Assembly (NCBI RefSeq): GCF_025751435.1
Contig: NZ_JAOWKY010000001.1
Location: 790,001 to 854,000 of the forward strand
Length of the DNA: 64,000 nucleotides
Direction of reading: 5' to 3'
DNA from: Albidovulum marisflavi
GTDB taxonomy: Bacteria > Pseudomonadota > Alphaproteobacteria > Rhodobacterales > Rhodobacteraceae
The notes below the pieces were generated by a model, which was not told the origin of the DNA, searched no databases, and was given only the letters and a program-made list of their open reading frames with translations. The first letter of the stretch is position 1. Each line of letters opens with the position of its first letter. Shown here one piece after another: positions 35,433 to 44,577 of this stretch. Made by a program: the position numbers and the translations under genes.

Positions 35433-37162
35433 GTTTCGCCGAAAGGTTCCGTTTCTTCGAGAAGCCAAAGCCCGCGGGCCGCGCCGACGTGGTTCTGGGC
35501 GAGGATTGGGTCTCGCCCGAGGTCTACGTCGACCAGGAACTTCGCGCGGGCCGCGAGCGGCGCGGGCTGGTCTCCCTCAATCGTTCGCCGCTTGCGCGCA
35601 AGATCATCATCTTCAACCTGATGGCGATGGTGCTGCTGGTTGCGGGCGTTTTGTACCTGAACCCATTCCGGGACAGCCTGGCCATCCAGCGCGAAAACGG
35701 CCTCGTGTCAGAGGCGCAGCTTGTCGCCGACATATTCGAGGTGCAGCTGCCTGTTTCCGGTCCGGTCAGCATCGCGGCCTCCGACGGAATCGATCCACGG
35801 GCGACGCTCGAAGGCATGGAACTGCCTGCCGGGGTCGAACTTTTCGTCTTCGACATGAGCGGACGGCAGGTGATCAGCACGCTTGGCGCCGAACGCGCCG
35901 TTCCGGAAGCGGTCGCGGGGCTGAAGAACGATCGCCGTCCCACGATCATCACCGATCTTCTGAACGGCGTCTGGAGCGGCATTTCAACGCTCTTTTCCTT
36001 CCGCGACCCGATCGAGGATGCGATCACGATCGACGAGCTTGCCAACGGGCTTGTCGGCGACGCGTTGCGCGACGAAACCCGCTTTGCCTCTGCCCTCGAT
36101 GCCGCCGGCGAGACGGTCTTTGCCGTGGCGACGCCGATCCGTCGCGGTGACACCGTGGTCGGAGTCGTGGCGCTTGCCTCTGCGGCAAGCGAAATCGACA
36201 GGCTGGTGCGCGTCGAGCGCGAGCAGATCCTTCAGATGTTCTTCGTCGCGCTGTTCGTGTCGATCGGCCTGAGCCTTCTGCTGGCGTCGACGATCGCCAA
36301 CCCCTTGTCGGACCTTGCCGCTGCTGCCGAACTGGGGCGGGACAAGAACGCAAGACGCCTGAATCCGGGTCGCGTCCGCATCCCTGACCTGACCGCCAGA
36401 CCCGACGAAATCGGCCGGCTGTCGGGCGCGATGCGCGGCATGGTCGCGGCACTGTACGATCGCATCGAATCGAACGAACAGTTCGCAGCCGACGTCGCGC
36501 ACGAGATCAAGAACCCGTTGGCCTCGCTCCGTTCCGCCGTGGGCACGCTGCGTCTGGCCAAGCGCGACGACCAGCGCGAAAAGCTGCTGGACGTCATCGA
36601 CCACGACGTGCGCAGGCTCGACCGGCTGGTCAGCGATATCTCCAACGCCTCGCGGCTCGACAGCGAGTTGGTGAAGGAGGAAGAGGAGGTCTTCGACCTG
36701 ATCAAGACGCTGCGCGGCATTTCGCAGTACTTCGGGGACGAGGCCAAGGCCAAGGGCATCGACTTCATCACCGATCTGCCCGCCGATCCCGTCACGATCA
36801 CGGGGCTCGAAGCGCGGCTGGCGCAGGTCTTCGTCAATCTCATCTCGAACGCGATTTCCTTCTGCGAAAAGGGGGACGCCGTGCGCGTCTGGGCCCGCAA
36901 GCGGGAAAATCGCGTTCTGGTCGTGGTCGAGGATACCGGCCCGGGCATCCCCGACCAGGCGCTGATCAAGATATTCAAGCGTTTCTATTCGGAACGTCCG
37001 CCGGGACAGTTCGGCAACCACTCCGGCCTGGGCCTTGCGATCTCGAAGCAGATCGTCGAGGCGCATGGCGGCGTGATCTGGGCAGAGAACATCCGCGCCG
37101 CCGACTCCGATCTGAACACCGCTCCGCTTGGCGCGCGGTTCGTGGTGGGTCTGCCCTTGTGA
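35429..37162 (+). CDS. chvG: ChvG-family sensor histidine kinase
   Basis: 577 residues: cytoplasmic N-terminus, transmembrane helix 1 (about 58-77), a periplasmic sensor domain (about 80-265), transmembrane helix 2 (about 268-290), HAMP, then the dimerisation/phosphoacceptor segment [17 protein letters not shown] with H358, and the HATPase domain ([24 protein letters not shown]). It pairs with ChvI upstream. In relatives the periplasmic inhibitor ExoR restrains ChvG; I see no exoR here. Confidence 0.94.
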   Translation: MSFAERFRFFEKPKPAGRADVVLGEDWVSPEVYVDQELRAGRERRGLVSLNRSPLARKIIIFNLMAMVLLVAGVLYLNPFRDSLAIQRENGLVSEAQLVADIFEVQLPVSGPVSIAASDGIDPRATLEGMELPAGVELFVFDMSGRQVISTLGAERAVPEAVAGLKNDRRPTIITDLLNGVWSGISTLFSFRDPIEDAITIDELANGLVGDALRDETRFASALDAAGETVFAVATPIRRGDTVVGVVALASAASEIDRLVRVEREQILQMFFVALFVSIGLSLLLASTIANPLSDLAAAAELGRDKNARRLNPGRVRIPDLTARPDEIGRLSGAMRGMVAALYDRIESNEQFAADVAHEIKNPLASLRSAVGTLRLAKRDDQREKLLDVIDHDVRRLDRLVSDISNASRLDSELVKEEEEVFDLIKTLRGISQYFGDEAKAKGIDFITDLPADPVTITGLEARLAQVFVNLISNAISFCEKGDAVRVWARKRENRVLVVVEDTGPGIPDQALIKIFKRFYSERPPGQFGNHSGLGLAISKQIVEAHGGVIWAENIRAADSDLNTAPLGARFVVGLPL

Positions 37163-37593
37163 CCCGCGAGGCCGCGCAGCCGACGATCCTTCACGCGGCC
37201 TGTGTAAGTCTTGATGGGCGCGGCGTTCTGATCCTTGGGCCATCTGGGTCCGGCAAGTCCGCCTTGTCGCTGCAGTTGATGGCCTATGGCTGCGCCCTCG
37301 TCGCCGATGACGGCGTCGAGATCGTGGTCCGCGATGGCGTGGCGATCGCCAGCGCCCCCCCGACCATCCGCGGCCTGATTGAGGCGCGCGGCATCGGACT
37401 GCTTGCCGCAGAGCCCGCCCCGTCGGCACCCTTGGTCCTGGCCGTCGATCTGTCCCTGGTTGAAACCGACCGGCTTCCCCCGTTTCGGCAGACCTCTATC
37501 GCTCAGTGCGTCGTTCCCGTGCTTCACAGAGTCGAGAGCGCCCATTTTCCGGCCGCAATCCTGCAATATCTCAAGGCAGGACGACGCGCATGA
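37159..37593 (+). CDS. hprK: HPr kinase/phosphorylase, short form
   Basis: 144 residues corresponding only to the C-terminal catalytic domain of HprK; the N-terminal domain of the Gram-positive enzyme is absent, as is usual for alphaproteobacteria. P-loop GPSGSGKS at 27-34 and ADDGVEI near residue 51. It phosphorylates Ser46 of HPr, which is encoded three genes downstream. GTG start overlapping the chvG stop by 4 nt. Confidence 0.92.
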   Translation: MTREAAQPTILHAACVSLDGRGVLILGPSGSGKSALSLQLMAYGCALVADDGVEIVVRDGVAIASAPPTIRGLIEARGIGLLAAEPAPSAPLVLAVDLSLVETDRLPPFRQTSIAQCVVPVLHRVESAHFPAAILQYLKAGRRA

Positions 37594-38522
37594 ACGACTC
37601 GATGGCGACAAATTCGCAGGACAAGATAGCACAGGGCCAGCAACTGGTCCTGGTCACCGGCCCATCCGGCGCCGGCAGGGCAACCGCGTTGCGCGCGCTC
37701 GAGGACCTGGGCTACGAGCCGATCGACAACCTGCCGCTCAGCCTGATCCCCCGGCTTCTTGAGGGGCCGCCGATACAGCGGCCGCTGGCGCTTGGCATCG
37801 ACGTGCGAAACAGGGACTTCTCGGTCGCGGGACTGATCGAACTGATCGATCGCCTGACCGCGCGCCCGGACGTTGCGCCCGAGGTCCTTTTTCTGGATTG
37901 CCGGGCGGACGAACTGGTGCGCCGCTTCGGGGAAACGCGACGGCGTCATCCGCTGTCGCCTGCCGAGGCACCCGCCTCTGGCGTCACGAGCGAGATCGAC
38001 CTGCTGGTCCCGATCCGTGCACGCGCCGATGTCCTGATCGATACCTCCGACCTTTCGCCGCATGATCTGAAGGCCGAGATCGCGCGCTGGTTCGAACGTA
38101 CGACCGGCGGTCGGCTGGCGGTCTCCGTCCAGTCGTTTTCCTACAAGCGCGGCGTGCCGCGCGGACTCGACATGATGTTCGACTGCCGCTTCCTCAGAAA
38201 TCCGCACTGGGACGATGCGCTGAGACCTTTGGATGGGCGCGATCAGACGGTATCCGACTATGTCACAAGCGATCCACGCTTCCCGGAGTTCTTCGAGCGC
38301 GCGCGCGATCTGATCCTGTTTCTGCTTCCGGCGCAGGTCGCCGAAGGCAAGAGCCACGTGACGATCGGCTTCGGTTGTACCGGAGGGCAACACCGCAGCA
38401 TTGCAGTTGCAGAAAAAGTGGCCAAAGAACTTGCAGAGGCGGGGTGGCAGGTGTCTATAAGACATCGGGAAATGGAACGCCGGACGGCTACGGCCGCGGC
38501 ATTGCAGGGTGATAGGGCGTGA
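37590..38522 (+). CDS. rapZ: RapZ family nucleotide/RNA-binding protein
   Basis: 310 residues. N-terminal P-loop-like motif GPSGAGRAT (about 24-32) has arginine where most RapZ proteins have the Walker A lysine (GKS). The C-terminal domain has [20 protein letters not shown] and [17 protein letters not shown], the conserved RapZ core. In enterobacteria RapZ guides decay of a small RNA controlling GlmS; in alphaproteobacteria the role is not settled. It overlaps hprK and the EIIA gene by 4 nt. Confidence 0.92.
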   Translation: MNDSMATNSQDKIAQGQQLVLVTGPSGAGRATALRALEDLGYEPIDNLPLSLIPRLLEGPPIQRPLALGIDVRNRDFSVAGLIELIDRLTARPDVAPEVLFLDCRADELVRRFGETRRRHPLSPAEAPASGVTSEIDLLVPIRARADVLIDTSDLSPHDLKAEIARWFERTTGGRLAVSVQSFSYKRGVPRGLDMMFDCRFLRNPHWDDALRPLDGRDQTVSDYVTSDPRFPEFFERARDLILFLLPAQVAEGKSHVTIGFGCTGGQHRSIAVAEKVAKELAEAGWQVSIRHREMERRTATAAALQGDRA

Positions 38523-38923
38523 TCGGGATCGTGATCGTCGCACATGGCGGTTTGGCGCGCGAGTATCTCGCAGCGGTTGAACATGTCGTGGGCAAACAGT
38601 CCGGAATTCGGGCGATCGCGATTGAGGAAGATCATGACCGCGCCGAAAAGCAGGCCGAGATTCGCGGGGCCGCGGATGCGGTTGACGAAGGCGACGGCGT
38701 CGTGGTGGTGACCGACATGTTCGGCGGCTCGCCCTCGAACCTGTCTCTTTGCGCCTGCGAACGGCAGAACCGGCGGATCATCTATGGCGCCAACCTGCCG
38801 ATGCTGATCAAGCTGGCGAAGTCCCGAACCTTGTCGGTTCCCGACGCCGTGGCGACCGCGCTGGACGCGGGCCGAAAGTACATCAACGTCTATGCCGGCG
38901 GTGCCGGGCAGGTGCGGCCGTGA
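38519..38923 (+). CDS. PTS system EIIA component (mannose/EIIA-Man type)
   Basis: 134 residues, a single EIIA domain. The phosphorylated histidine is H9 in [11 protein letters not shown], and [14 protein letters not shown] follows near residue 67. There is no permease domain, so it is a regulatory EIIA that accepts phosphate from HPr, not part of a sugar transporter. Start GTG overlapping the rapZ stop. EI is not encoded in this window. Confidence 0.93.
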   Translation: MIGIVIVAHGGLAREYLAAVEHVVGKQSGIRAIAIEEDHDRAEKQAEIRGAADAVDEGDGVVVVTDMFGGSPSNLSLCACERQNRRIIYGANLPMLIKLAKSRTLSVPDAVATALDAGRKYINVYAGGAGQVRP

Positions 38924-39189
38924 TAGAACGCGTTCTGACCATCGTGAACGAAAAGGGGCTTCACGCCCGCGCCTCGGCCAAGTTCGTCGAGGTCGTCGAG
39001 GCCCACGACGCCACCGCCGAAGTGGCCAGGGACGGCATGACAGCCTCGGGGGACTCGATCATGGGGCTACTGATGCTGGCGGCATCGCGCGGCACCAGCA
39101 TCACGCTGACAACGTCCGGCACCGAGGCCCAAAAGCTGGCTGACGCGCTGTCGGACCTGGTTGCCGACAAGTTCGGCGAGGGCAACTGA
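38920..39189 (+). CDS. ptsH: Phosphocarrier protein HPr
   Basis: 89 residues with both regulatory sites: H15 in KGLHARASAKF, phosphorylated by enzyme I, and S46 in SGDSIMGLL, the target of HprK. Starts at GTG 38920, overlapping the EIIA stop by 4 nt. Last gene of the operon; 60 bp separate it from a convergent dehydrogenase gene. Confidence 0.94.
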   Translation: MIERVLTIVNEKGLHARASAKFVEVVEAHDATAEVARDGMTASGDSIMGLLMLAASRGTSITLTTSGTEAQKLADALSDLVADKFGEGN

Positions 39190-39249
39190 CGCCTTGTTGC
39201 CCTGACTGGTGGATGGCCGCGGCCGCAGCGGTGATCTGGTCCTGGTCAC

Positions 39250-40125
39250 TCAGCGCGTGGGAACCGGTACCTCGCCGCGGTAGTCGTAAAATCCGCGTTG
39301 CGTCTTGCGGCCAAGCCATCCGGCCTCGACATATTTCGTCAGAAGCGGGCAAGGGCGGTACTTGGTATCGGCAAGCCCGTCGTGCAACACGTTCATGATC
39401 GCAAGGCAGGTGTCGAGCCCGATGAAGTCCGCAAGCTCAAGCGGGCCCATCGGGTGGTTCGCGCCAAGTTTCAGGGATTCGTCGATGGACTTGACCGAAC
39501 CGACCCCTTCGTAAAGCGTGTAGACCGCTTCGTTGATCATCGGCATCAGGATGCGGTTGACGATGAAGGCGGGAAAGTCCTCGGCGCTGGCCGCGGTCTT
39601 GCCCAGCTTTTCCACGACCTTCAGCAGCGCCTTATAGGTCGGATCATCCGTGGCGATCCCGCGGATCAGTTCGACCAGCTGCATCACCGGTACCGGGTTC
39701 ATGAAATGGAAGCCCATGAACTTTTCCGGCCTGTCCGTGCGGCTGGCAAGGCGCGTGATCGAGATCGACGAGGTGTTCGAGGTCAGGATCGTCGTAGGCT
39801 TGAGATGCGGCAGCAGGTCCTCGAAGATCGCCTGCTTGACGGTTTCCCGTTCCGTCGCGGCTTCGATCACAAGATCGGTCTGTCCCAGATCCGCCAGTTT
39901 CAGGGTCGTCCTGATCCGGCCAAGTGCCGCCTTGCGCTCATCCTCGGTGATCTTGCCGCGCGCGACCTGCCGCTCCAGGTTCCGGTCGATCAATCCCACG
40001 GCATTGTCCAGCGCGCCCTGCGTGATGTCGTTCAACAGCACGTCGAACCCGGCAAGCGCGAAAACATGGGCAATCCCGTTGCCCATCTGGCCCGCGCCCA
40101 CAATGCCCACTGTCTTGATGTCCAT
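39250..40125 (-). CDS. 3-Hydroxybutyryl-CoA dehydrogenase
   Basis: 291 residues of the 3-hydroxyacyl-CoA dehydrogenase family. N-terminal Rossmann motif GIVGAGQMGNGIA (7-19), the catalytic histidine in GFHFMNPVPVM, the glutamate-containing segment PAFIVNRILMPMINEA, and a C-terminal all-helical domain. It oxidises (S)-3-hydroxybutyryl-CoA with NAD(P), in butanoate or polyhydroxybutyrate metabolism or beta-oxidation. In many Rhodobacteraceae it follows etfBA, but no etf genes are here; the gene stands alone. Confidence 0.93.
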   Translation of the reverse strand: MDIKTVGIVGAGQMGNGIAHVFALAGFDVLLNDITQGALDNAVGLIDRNLERQVARGKITEDERKAALGRIRTTLKLADLGQTDLVIEAATERETVKQAIFEDLLPHLKPTTILTSNTSSISITRLASRTDRPEKFMGFHFMNPVPVMQLVELIRGIATDDPTYKALLKVVEKLGKTAASAEDFPAFIVNRILMPMINEAVYTLYEGVGSVKSIDESLKLGANHPMGPLELADFIGLDTCLAIMNVLHDGLADTKYRPCPLLTKYVEAGWLGRKTQRGFYDYRGEVPVPTR

Positions 40126-40341
40126 GCCAATTCTCCGCTGTCTGGCACGACCTTATGCACCCCCGGTGCCGTGACGCAAGGCGTAAGCCCGCGCACGGCA
40201 ATTTGCACCTGCGGCATAAGGCCCAAAACCCATGGCGCAACTGTGTCAGGGGATTCTTCGAATGACCTTTCACCTGCCATTTTTCGGTCAAGGAGCGGGA
40301 AGATAAACGGACCCGGGGGCATCGAAACGGGTCTGAACAAA

Positions 40342-40503
40342 ATGAAAAAGATCACCGCATTCCTTCTTCGGCTCGCGAACAAGAACACGGAACAGACCGA
40401 TCGTTTCGGCCAGCGGCTGACCACGATGACAAAGCACCGGACGCCGCGTCCGACGCGGGCGACAGCGCCCTCGGTTTTCAAGTCCCGCGCGCGGGCCGCC
40501 TGA
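40342..40503 (+). CDS. Small basic protein, hypothetical
   Basis: 53 residues, lysine- and arginine-rich, starting MKKITAFLLRLANKNTEQTD. No family recognised. It has a plausible ATG, but no clear Shine-Dalgarno (GGGTCTGAACAAA precedes it), and it fills part of the 400-bp gap between the dehydrogenase and mipZ. It may be a true small gene or chance. Confidence 0.4.
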   Translation: MKKITAFLLRLANKNTEQTDRFGQRLTTMTKHRTPRPTRATAPSVFKSRARAA

Positions 40504-40528
40504 TCAGGGCGGCGCCTGGCCAACCTGC

Positions 40529-41338
40529 CTAGAAACCGATCGACACGCCCGGCAACCGCAGTTCGCGGATAAGGTCGCGCAGTTCCTGCCGGGCAGCCAC
40601 GTTCGACAGGTTCAGCGACTCGACGCCCACATCCTTGAGGTCCAGTAGCGTCAGGCCGCGCGGGAACAACTCCCGGAATATGACGCGTTCGGAAAAGCCG
40701 GGTGCAACGCGAAAGCCGATGCGCCTGGACAGCTGATCAAGGGCCGCGCCGACTTTTTTCTTGTTGTGCATCTGCTGTGCGCCCAAACGGTTCCTCAGCA
40801 CGATCCAGTCAATCGGCTTCAGCCCCGCCCGTGCGCGCAGCTGACGCGCGTTCCAGACCATTTCGGCATAGATCGAAGGGCCGGTGACACGTCCTGTGTC
40901 CGGATTGATCCGCGCAAGCAGGTCGAAGTCGATGAAGCTGTCGTTGAGCGGCGTGATCAGCGTGTCGGCAAGCGAATGCGCCACCTGGCTCAGACGGGTG
41001 TGGGATCCCGGGCAGTCGATGACGAGGAAATCCGACACGGGATCCAGCGCGGCCACGGCTGCCGACAGGCGGTGATCATAGGCGTTTTCGTTCGGTGAAA
41101 GCTCGGAGGGCGCGATCTCGGGCAGCTCGCGATAATCGGGCATGGGCAGTTCCAGCCCTTCGCGGCGGGCAAAGGCCATGCGGTTTTCGATGTAGCGCCC
41201 GAAACTGCGCTGCCGCAAATCAAGATCCAGCGCGCCGACGCGGTGCCCCATGCGCGCGAGCGCGGTGGCGACATGCATCGACGTCGTGGATTTTCCCGAC
41301 CCGCCCTTCTCGTTGCCGGTGACGATGATATGCGCCAA
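40529..41338 (-). CDS. mipZ: MipZ-type division-plane positioning ATPase
   Basis: 269-residue ParA/MinD-superfamily ATPase. The deviant Walker A KGGSGKST is at residues 11-18, VIDCPGSHTRLSQVAHSLAD carries Walker B, and LLDLKDVG is near the end. In Caulobacter MipZ binds ParB at the chromosome origin and inhibits FtsZ polymerisation near the poles. The start codon is TTG (41338-41336), eight bases after GAGGGA; the alternative starts would cut into the nucleotide-binding strand, so TTG is right. It lies downstream of rpmE but a terminator separates them. Confidence 0.9.
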   Translation of the reverse strand: MAHIIVTGNEKGGSGKSTTSMHVATALARMGHRVGALDLDLRQRSFGRYIENRMAFARREGLELPMPDYRELPEIAPSELSPNENAYDHRLSAAVAALDPVSDFLVIDCPGSHTRLSQVAHSLADTLITPLNDSFIDFDLLARINPDTGRVTGPSIYAEMVWNARQLRARAGLKPIDWIVLRNRLGAQQMHNKKKVGAALDQLSRRIGFRVAPGFSERVIFRELFPRGLTLLDLKDVGVESLNLSNVAARQELRDLIRELRLPGVSIGF

Positions 41339-41471
41339 GTGTCTTGTCCCTCACAAAACCCGCAGGGGCGTTTTGGTGCGAAGGTATAGACGCGACCCGC
41401 GATGGGGGGAAGCTTCGGCGCGCGAAGGGACATTGCTTTTCGGCGCTTGTGGCGGCGCAACAGCGAAAGGA

Positions 41472-41496
41472 AAAACGCCGCCCCGAAGGGCGGCGC
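41472..41496 (-). terminator. Rho-independent terminator after rpmE
   Basis: On the minus strand CGCCGCCC-TTCG-GGGCGGCG is followed by TTTTTCC, 24 nt after the rpmE stop. The UUCG tetraloop makes it a strong intrinsic terminator ending the ribosomal-protein transcript. Confidence 0.9.
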
Positions 41497-41519
41497 TTTC
41501 CGAACGTCTGCGATCGGGA

Positions 41520-41741
41520 TCAGAAGCCCAGACCGGCGTACTTGTTCTTGAACTTCGACACACGGCCGCCGGTGTCCATCAGCTTGGCCGAGCCACCGGT
41601 CCAGGCGGGGTGCGCCAGCGGATCGATGTCGAGCGCGATGGTGTCGCCTTCCTTGCCCCAGGTCGAACGGGTCTGGTAGGTCGAGCCGTCGGTCATCTTG
41701 ACGGTGATGAAGTGGTAGTCGGGGTGGATACCTTGTTTCAT
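41520..41741 (-). CDS. rpmE: 50S ribosomal protein L31
   Basis: 73 residues beginning [20 protein letters not shown], the standard L31 start. No CxxC zinc-binding motif is present, as in the zinc-independent form typical of alphaproteobacteria. Eleven nt after the rplS stop; a terminator follows. Confidence 0.95.
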   Translation of the reverse strand: MKQGIHPDYHFITVKMTDGSTYQTRSTWGKEGDTIALDIDPLAHPAWTGGSAKLMDTGGRVSKFKNKYAGLGF

Positions 41742-41752
41742 CGGTCCAATCC

Positions 41753-42127
41753 TCACACGGCTTTTTCTTTGTAGTTGGTGACTTCGGCGATACGGGCCGA
41801 CTTACCGCGACGCGAACGCAGGTAATAGAGCTTCGCACGGCGGACCTTGCCGCGCCGCACAACCTCGATCGAGTCGATGTTGGTCGAGTACAGCGGGAAC
41901 ACGCGTTCGACGCCTTCGCCGAAGGAGATCTTGCGCACGGTGAACGACGCGGCCAGCGTGTTGCCGCCGCGGCGCGAGATGCACACGCCTTCGTAGTTCT
42001 GCACGCGCGAACGAGTGCCTTCGGTCACCTTGTAGCCGACGCGAACGGTGTCGCCGGCCTTGAAATCCGGGATGGTCTTGCCGAGGGCGGCGATCTGTTC
42101 CGCCTCGAGCTGCGCGATCAGGTTCAT
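41753..42127 (-). CDS. rplS: 50S ribosomal protein L19
   Basis: 124 residues starting [20 protein letters not shown], with [20 protein letters not shown] and [20 protein letters not shown] conserved in L19. AAGGA precedes the ATG at 42127. A 295-bp gap separates it from trmD, in contrast with the compact spacing of the rest of this block, so it may have its own promoter. Confidence 0.96.
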   Translation of the reverse strand: MNLIAQLEAEQIAALGKTIPDFKAGDTVRVGYKVTEGTRSRVQNYEGVCISRRGGNTLAASFTVRKISFGEGVERVFPLYSTNIDSIEVVRRGKVRRAKLYYLRSRRGKSARIAEVTNYKEKAV

Positions 42128-42422
42128 CGCAATTCCTTTCCATGCTCGCGGTAGCCCCGCGATGGTTTCGCGCGCCTCAGAGCTCCGTGTCTTCATCGGG
42201 TCCGCGCATCGCGCCCGCCGGAGGTCAGGTCACCGTTTACTTGCCGTTTCGCCGGCCCGGAACCCGCCGAAGAAGACGGGCGCATCGGCCATAGAAAAAA
42301 GGCCCGGACGACTCGCAAAAGCCCCGGACGGGCGCGGTATAGGCGCAAGCATGCGATTGGTCAAGCGATGGGGCGCGGGCGGGCCTGCAAATCCATGCGT
42401 GCGACACAGCCCGAGCGAACCT

Positions 42423-43220
42423 TCAACCCTTGCGGGCGGCCCAAAGGTCCGGACGGCGTTCACGGGTGATCCGCTCGGCCTCGGCCCTGCGCCACTTCTC
42501 GATCTCGCCGTGGTGGCCGGACATGAGTACTGGCGGGATCTCACGCCCTTCCCAGACCTGCGGCCTGGTGTACTGCGGATGCTCCAGAAGGCCGTTCGAG
42601 TGGCTTTCCTCCTCGGTCGAGGCGGCGTTGCCAAGCACGCCTGGCAGCAGTCTGACGGTCGCGTCGATCATCGCCTGAGCCGCGATCTCCCCCCCGGTCA
42701 GGACGAAATCGCCAAGCGAGATTTCCTCGACCGCGTAGTGGTCCAGCACGCGCTGGTCCACTCCCTCGAACCGCCCACAAAGCAGGGTGATGCCGTCCGC
42801 CGCTGCCCAGGCGCGCGCGGTCGCCTGGTCGAACCTTCGCCCGCGTGGGGATAGGTAGACAACCGGCCAGCGGGCGCGGTCGATGGGCGTGCCGACGGCG
42901 GCCTCGTCAAAGGCACGCGACAGCACGTCCGCACGCAGCACCATCCCGGCGCCGCCGCCCGCGGGCGTGTCGTCGACGTTCCGGTGCTTGCCGATGCCGA
43001 AGGGACGCAAGTCGATGGTTTCAAGGGCCCAGCGGCCTTCCTGCAGGGCTTTGCCTGTCAGCGAAAGGCCAAGAGTGCCGGGAAACGCCTCGGGGAAAAG
43101 CGTGATGACCCGCGACCGCCACGCGCCCTTCAGGCGCGGCGTGTCGGTCATCAGTTCCCGCGGTTTCACGCTGGCCGAAATCGCCAACCTTCCGTGTGAC
43201 CGCGGCTTGTCGTCACTCAT
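42423..43220 (-). CDS. trmD: tRNA (guanine-N1)-methyltransferase
   Basis: 265 residues; methylates G37 of tRNAs to prevent frameshifting. SPOUT knot motifs [17 protein letters not shown] and [20 protein letters not shown] are complete, and [17 protein letters not shown] is also typical. The start at 43220 overlaps the rimM stop by 8 nt; a later ATG at 43151 is possible, but rhodobacterial TrmD proteins as I recall them carry the additional N-terminal [11 protein letters not shown]. Confidence 0.94.
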   Translation of the reverse strand: MSDDKPRSHGRLAISASVKPRELMTDTPRLKGAWRSRVITLFPEAFPGTLGLSLTGKALQEGRWALETIDLRPFGIGKHRNVDDTPAGGGAGMVLRADVLSRAFDEAAVGTPIDRARWPVVYLSPRGRRFDQATARAWAAADGITLLCGRFEGVDQRVLDHYAVEEISLGDFVLTGGEIAAQAMIDATVRLLPGVLGNAASTEEESHSNGLLEHPQYTRPQVWEGREIPPVLMSGHHGEIEKWRRAEAERITRERRPDLWAARKG

Positions 43221-43719
43221 CCCCCAGATCCCCCGGCGGGTCTGCGACGATGCGGCCGACAGTCAGGTCGACGGTTGGAACGGCCGCCTTGGTGAACGGA
43301 AGCAGCAGGGTGGCCGCGCCGCCGATGATTTCAAGGAAATCGCCCGCGCCGTGGTTGTGGACGGCCTTGACCCTGCCAAGAGGTGCGCCGGAGGTGTCCA
43401 GCACCTCAAGCCCGATCAGGTCCGCGTGATAGAATTCGTCGTCGGGCAGGTTGGGAAGCTTGTGGCGATCGGCAAAAAGCTCGATCCCCCTCAGCGCTTC
43501 CGCCTCTTCGCGCGTGTTCACGCCCGACAGGCGCGCGGTCAGCCCGCCACCCGTGCCGCGCGTGAGCTTGACGGTGAAGCTGCGGCCGCCGTCCTCGGTC
43601 CACAGCGGCGCGTAGGCCGCTATCGCTTCGGGCTGGGCGCAGAAACTTTTGAGCCGCACCTCGCCTCGGACCCCGAAGGCCCCGGCGATGGCGCCGACGC
43701 AGATACGGTCAGTGGCCAT
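43213..43719 (-). CDS. rimM: 16S rRNA processing protein RimM
   Basis: 168 residues. N-terminal RimM beta-barrel ([20 protein letters not shown]) followed by a PRC-barrel (about 95-165, with [11 protein letters not shown] and [13 protein letters not shown]). It assists 30S assembly by binding S19. I chose the ATG at 43719, six bases after GAGG, over the ATG at 43734. Its first codons overlap the end of the 46-codon membrane-protein gene. Confidence 0.94.
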   Translation of the reverse strand: MATDRICVGAIAGAFGVRGEVRLKSFCAQPEAIAAYAPLWTEDGGRSFTVKLTRGTGGGLTARLSGVNTREEAEALRGIELFADRHKLPNLPDDEFYHADLIGLEVLDTSGAPLGRVKAVHNHGAGDFLEIIGGAATLLLPFTKAAVPTVDLTVGRIVADPPGDLGDE

Positions 43720-43849
43720 TCGATGCCTCTTCACAAGCGGCCGCGGCGGGCGCGGGTTGGATCAGCTGATCGGTCTTCACCCCAAGCCAGAACGCCCCCG
43801 CGCAAAGCGTGAAGGTGACGATCCGGCGCAGGAAGAAGCCGATCAGCAT
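43709..43849 (-). CDS. 46-residue membrane protein between rpsP and rimM
   Basis: [20 protein letters not shown] then [20 protein letters not shown] and EASNGH: a short basic start, one transmembrane helix (about residues 4-24) and a short tail with a second cysteine (C16 and C39). It lies tightly between rpsP (14 nt) and rimM (11-nt overlap), which strongly suggests a real gene, since a chance open frame would rarely fit both junctions. I recall a similarly placed small hypothetical protein in other Rhodobacterales but cannot name a family. Confidence 0.7.
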   Translation of the reverse strand: MLIGFFLRRIVTFTLCAGAFWLGVKTDQLIQPAPAAAACEEASNGH

Positions 43850-43863
43850 GATCCGTCAGCGGC

Positions 43864-44211
43864 TTATTCGGCCGAAGCGGCCTTGGCAGCCTTTTCCTCG
43901 GCGCGCTTCTTCGCCTTGTCGCCCGGCTCGGCCTTTTTCATGTTGGCGCGGGTCGCCTTGGCGCGGACGCCGGCGGCTTCCAGGAAGCGGGCGACGCGGT
44001 CGGTCGGCTGGGCGCCCTGCGAGAGCCAGTACTGTACACGCTCCATGTTCATCTTGACGCGGTCTTCGCTGTCCTTGGCAAGAAGCGGGTTGTAGGTGCC
44101 CAGCTTCTCGATGAAGCGGCCGTCGCGCGGCATGCGCGAGTCGGATGCAACGATCGAGTAGAAGGGGCGCTTGTTGGAACCGCCGCGGGCGAGACGGATT
44201 TTCATAGCCAT
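43864..44211 (-). CDS. rpsP: 30S ribosomal protein S16
   Basis: 115 residues starting [20 protein letters not shown], the unmistakable S16 N-terminus, with [13 protein letters not shown] next. The C-terminus carries a long charged, alanine/lysine-rich extension (about 85-115: [20 protein letters not shown]), as common in alphaproteobacterial S16. Followed by the small membrane-protein gene and rimM. Confidence 0.96.
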   Translation of the reverse strand: MAMKIRLARGGSNKRPFYSIVASDSRMPRDGRFIEKLGTYNPLLAKDSEDRVKMNMERVQYWLSQGAQPTDRVARFLEAAGVRAKATRANMKKAEPGDKAKKRAEEKAAKAASAE

Positions 44212-44253
44212 GTGAGTTACTCCTTTTGATGGCTGTTGACGGGGAACTCCCCG

Positions 44254-44550
44254 TTATTTCTGCAACTTCTCGTGATGCCTGATGACTTCTGAGATGATGA
44301 AGTTCAGGAACTTCTTGGCGAACTCGGGATCAAGGTCAGCCTCGGCGGCCAGCCTTTCAAGACGCGCGATCTGCGCCGCTTCGCGCGCGGGGTCGGACGG
44401 AGGCAGGTCGTTCTCGGCCTTGAGAAGACCCACCGCCTGCGTGTGCTTGAAGCGCTCGGCCAGCGTGAAGACGAGGATCGCGTCAAGCCTGTCGATGCTT
44501 TCGCGGTGCCCTTTCAGCAACTGTGCGGCGCGGGTCGTCGGATCACTCAT
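44254..44550 (-). CDS. Chorismate mutase (AroQ class)
   Basis: 98 residues, all helical. RESIDRLDAILVFTLAERFK gives the N-terminal helix with the conserved Arg and Asp, and LGLLKAENDLPPSDP-like text precedes the second arm. It converts chorismate to prephenate for phenylalanine and tyrosine. The monofunctional AroQ fold here sits just upstream of rpsP, a conserved neighbour in Rhodobacterales by memory. Confidence 0.9.
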   Translation of the reverse strand: MSDPTTRAAQLLKGHRESIDRLDAILVFTLAERFKHTQAVGLLKAENDLPPSDPAREAAQIARLERLAAEADLDPEFAKKFLNFIISEVIRHHEKLQK

Positions 44551-44577
44551 GCGAGCCTCCGGTGCGGATCGGGCAGG

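Noticed and set aside
37590-38522. RapZ inactivated by the Walker A lysine-to-arginine change
   Set aside because: The same GAGR form is, as I recall, usual in Rhodobacterales RapZ and the conserved C-terminal domain is intact, so I do not treat it as a defect.
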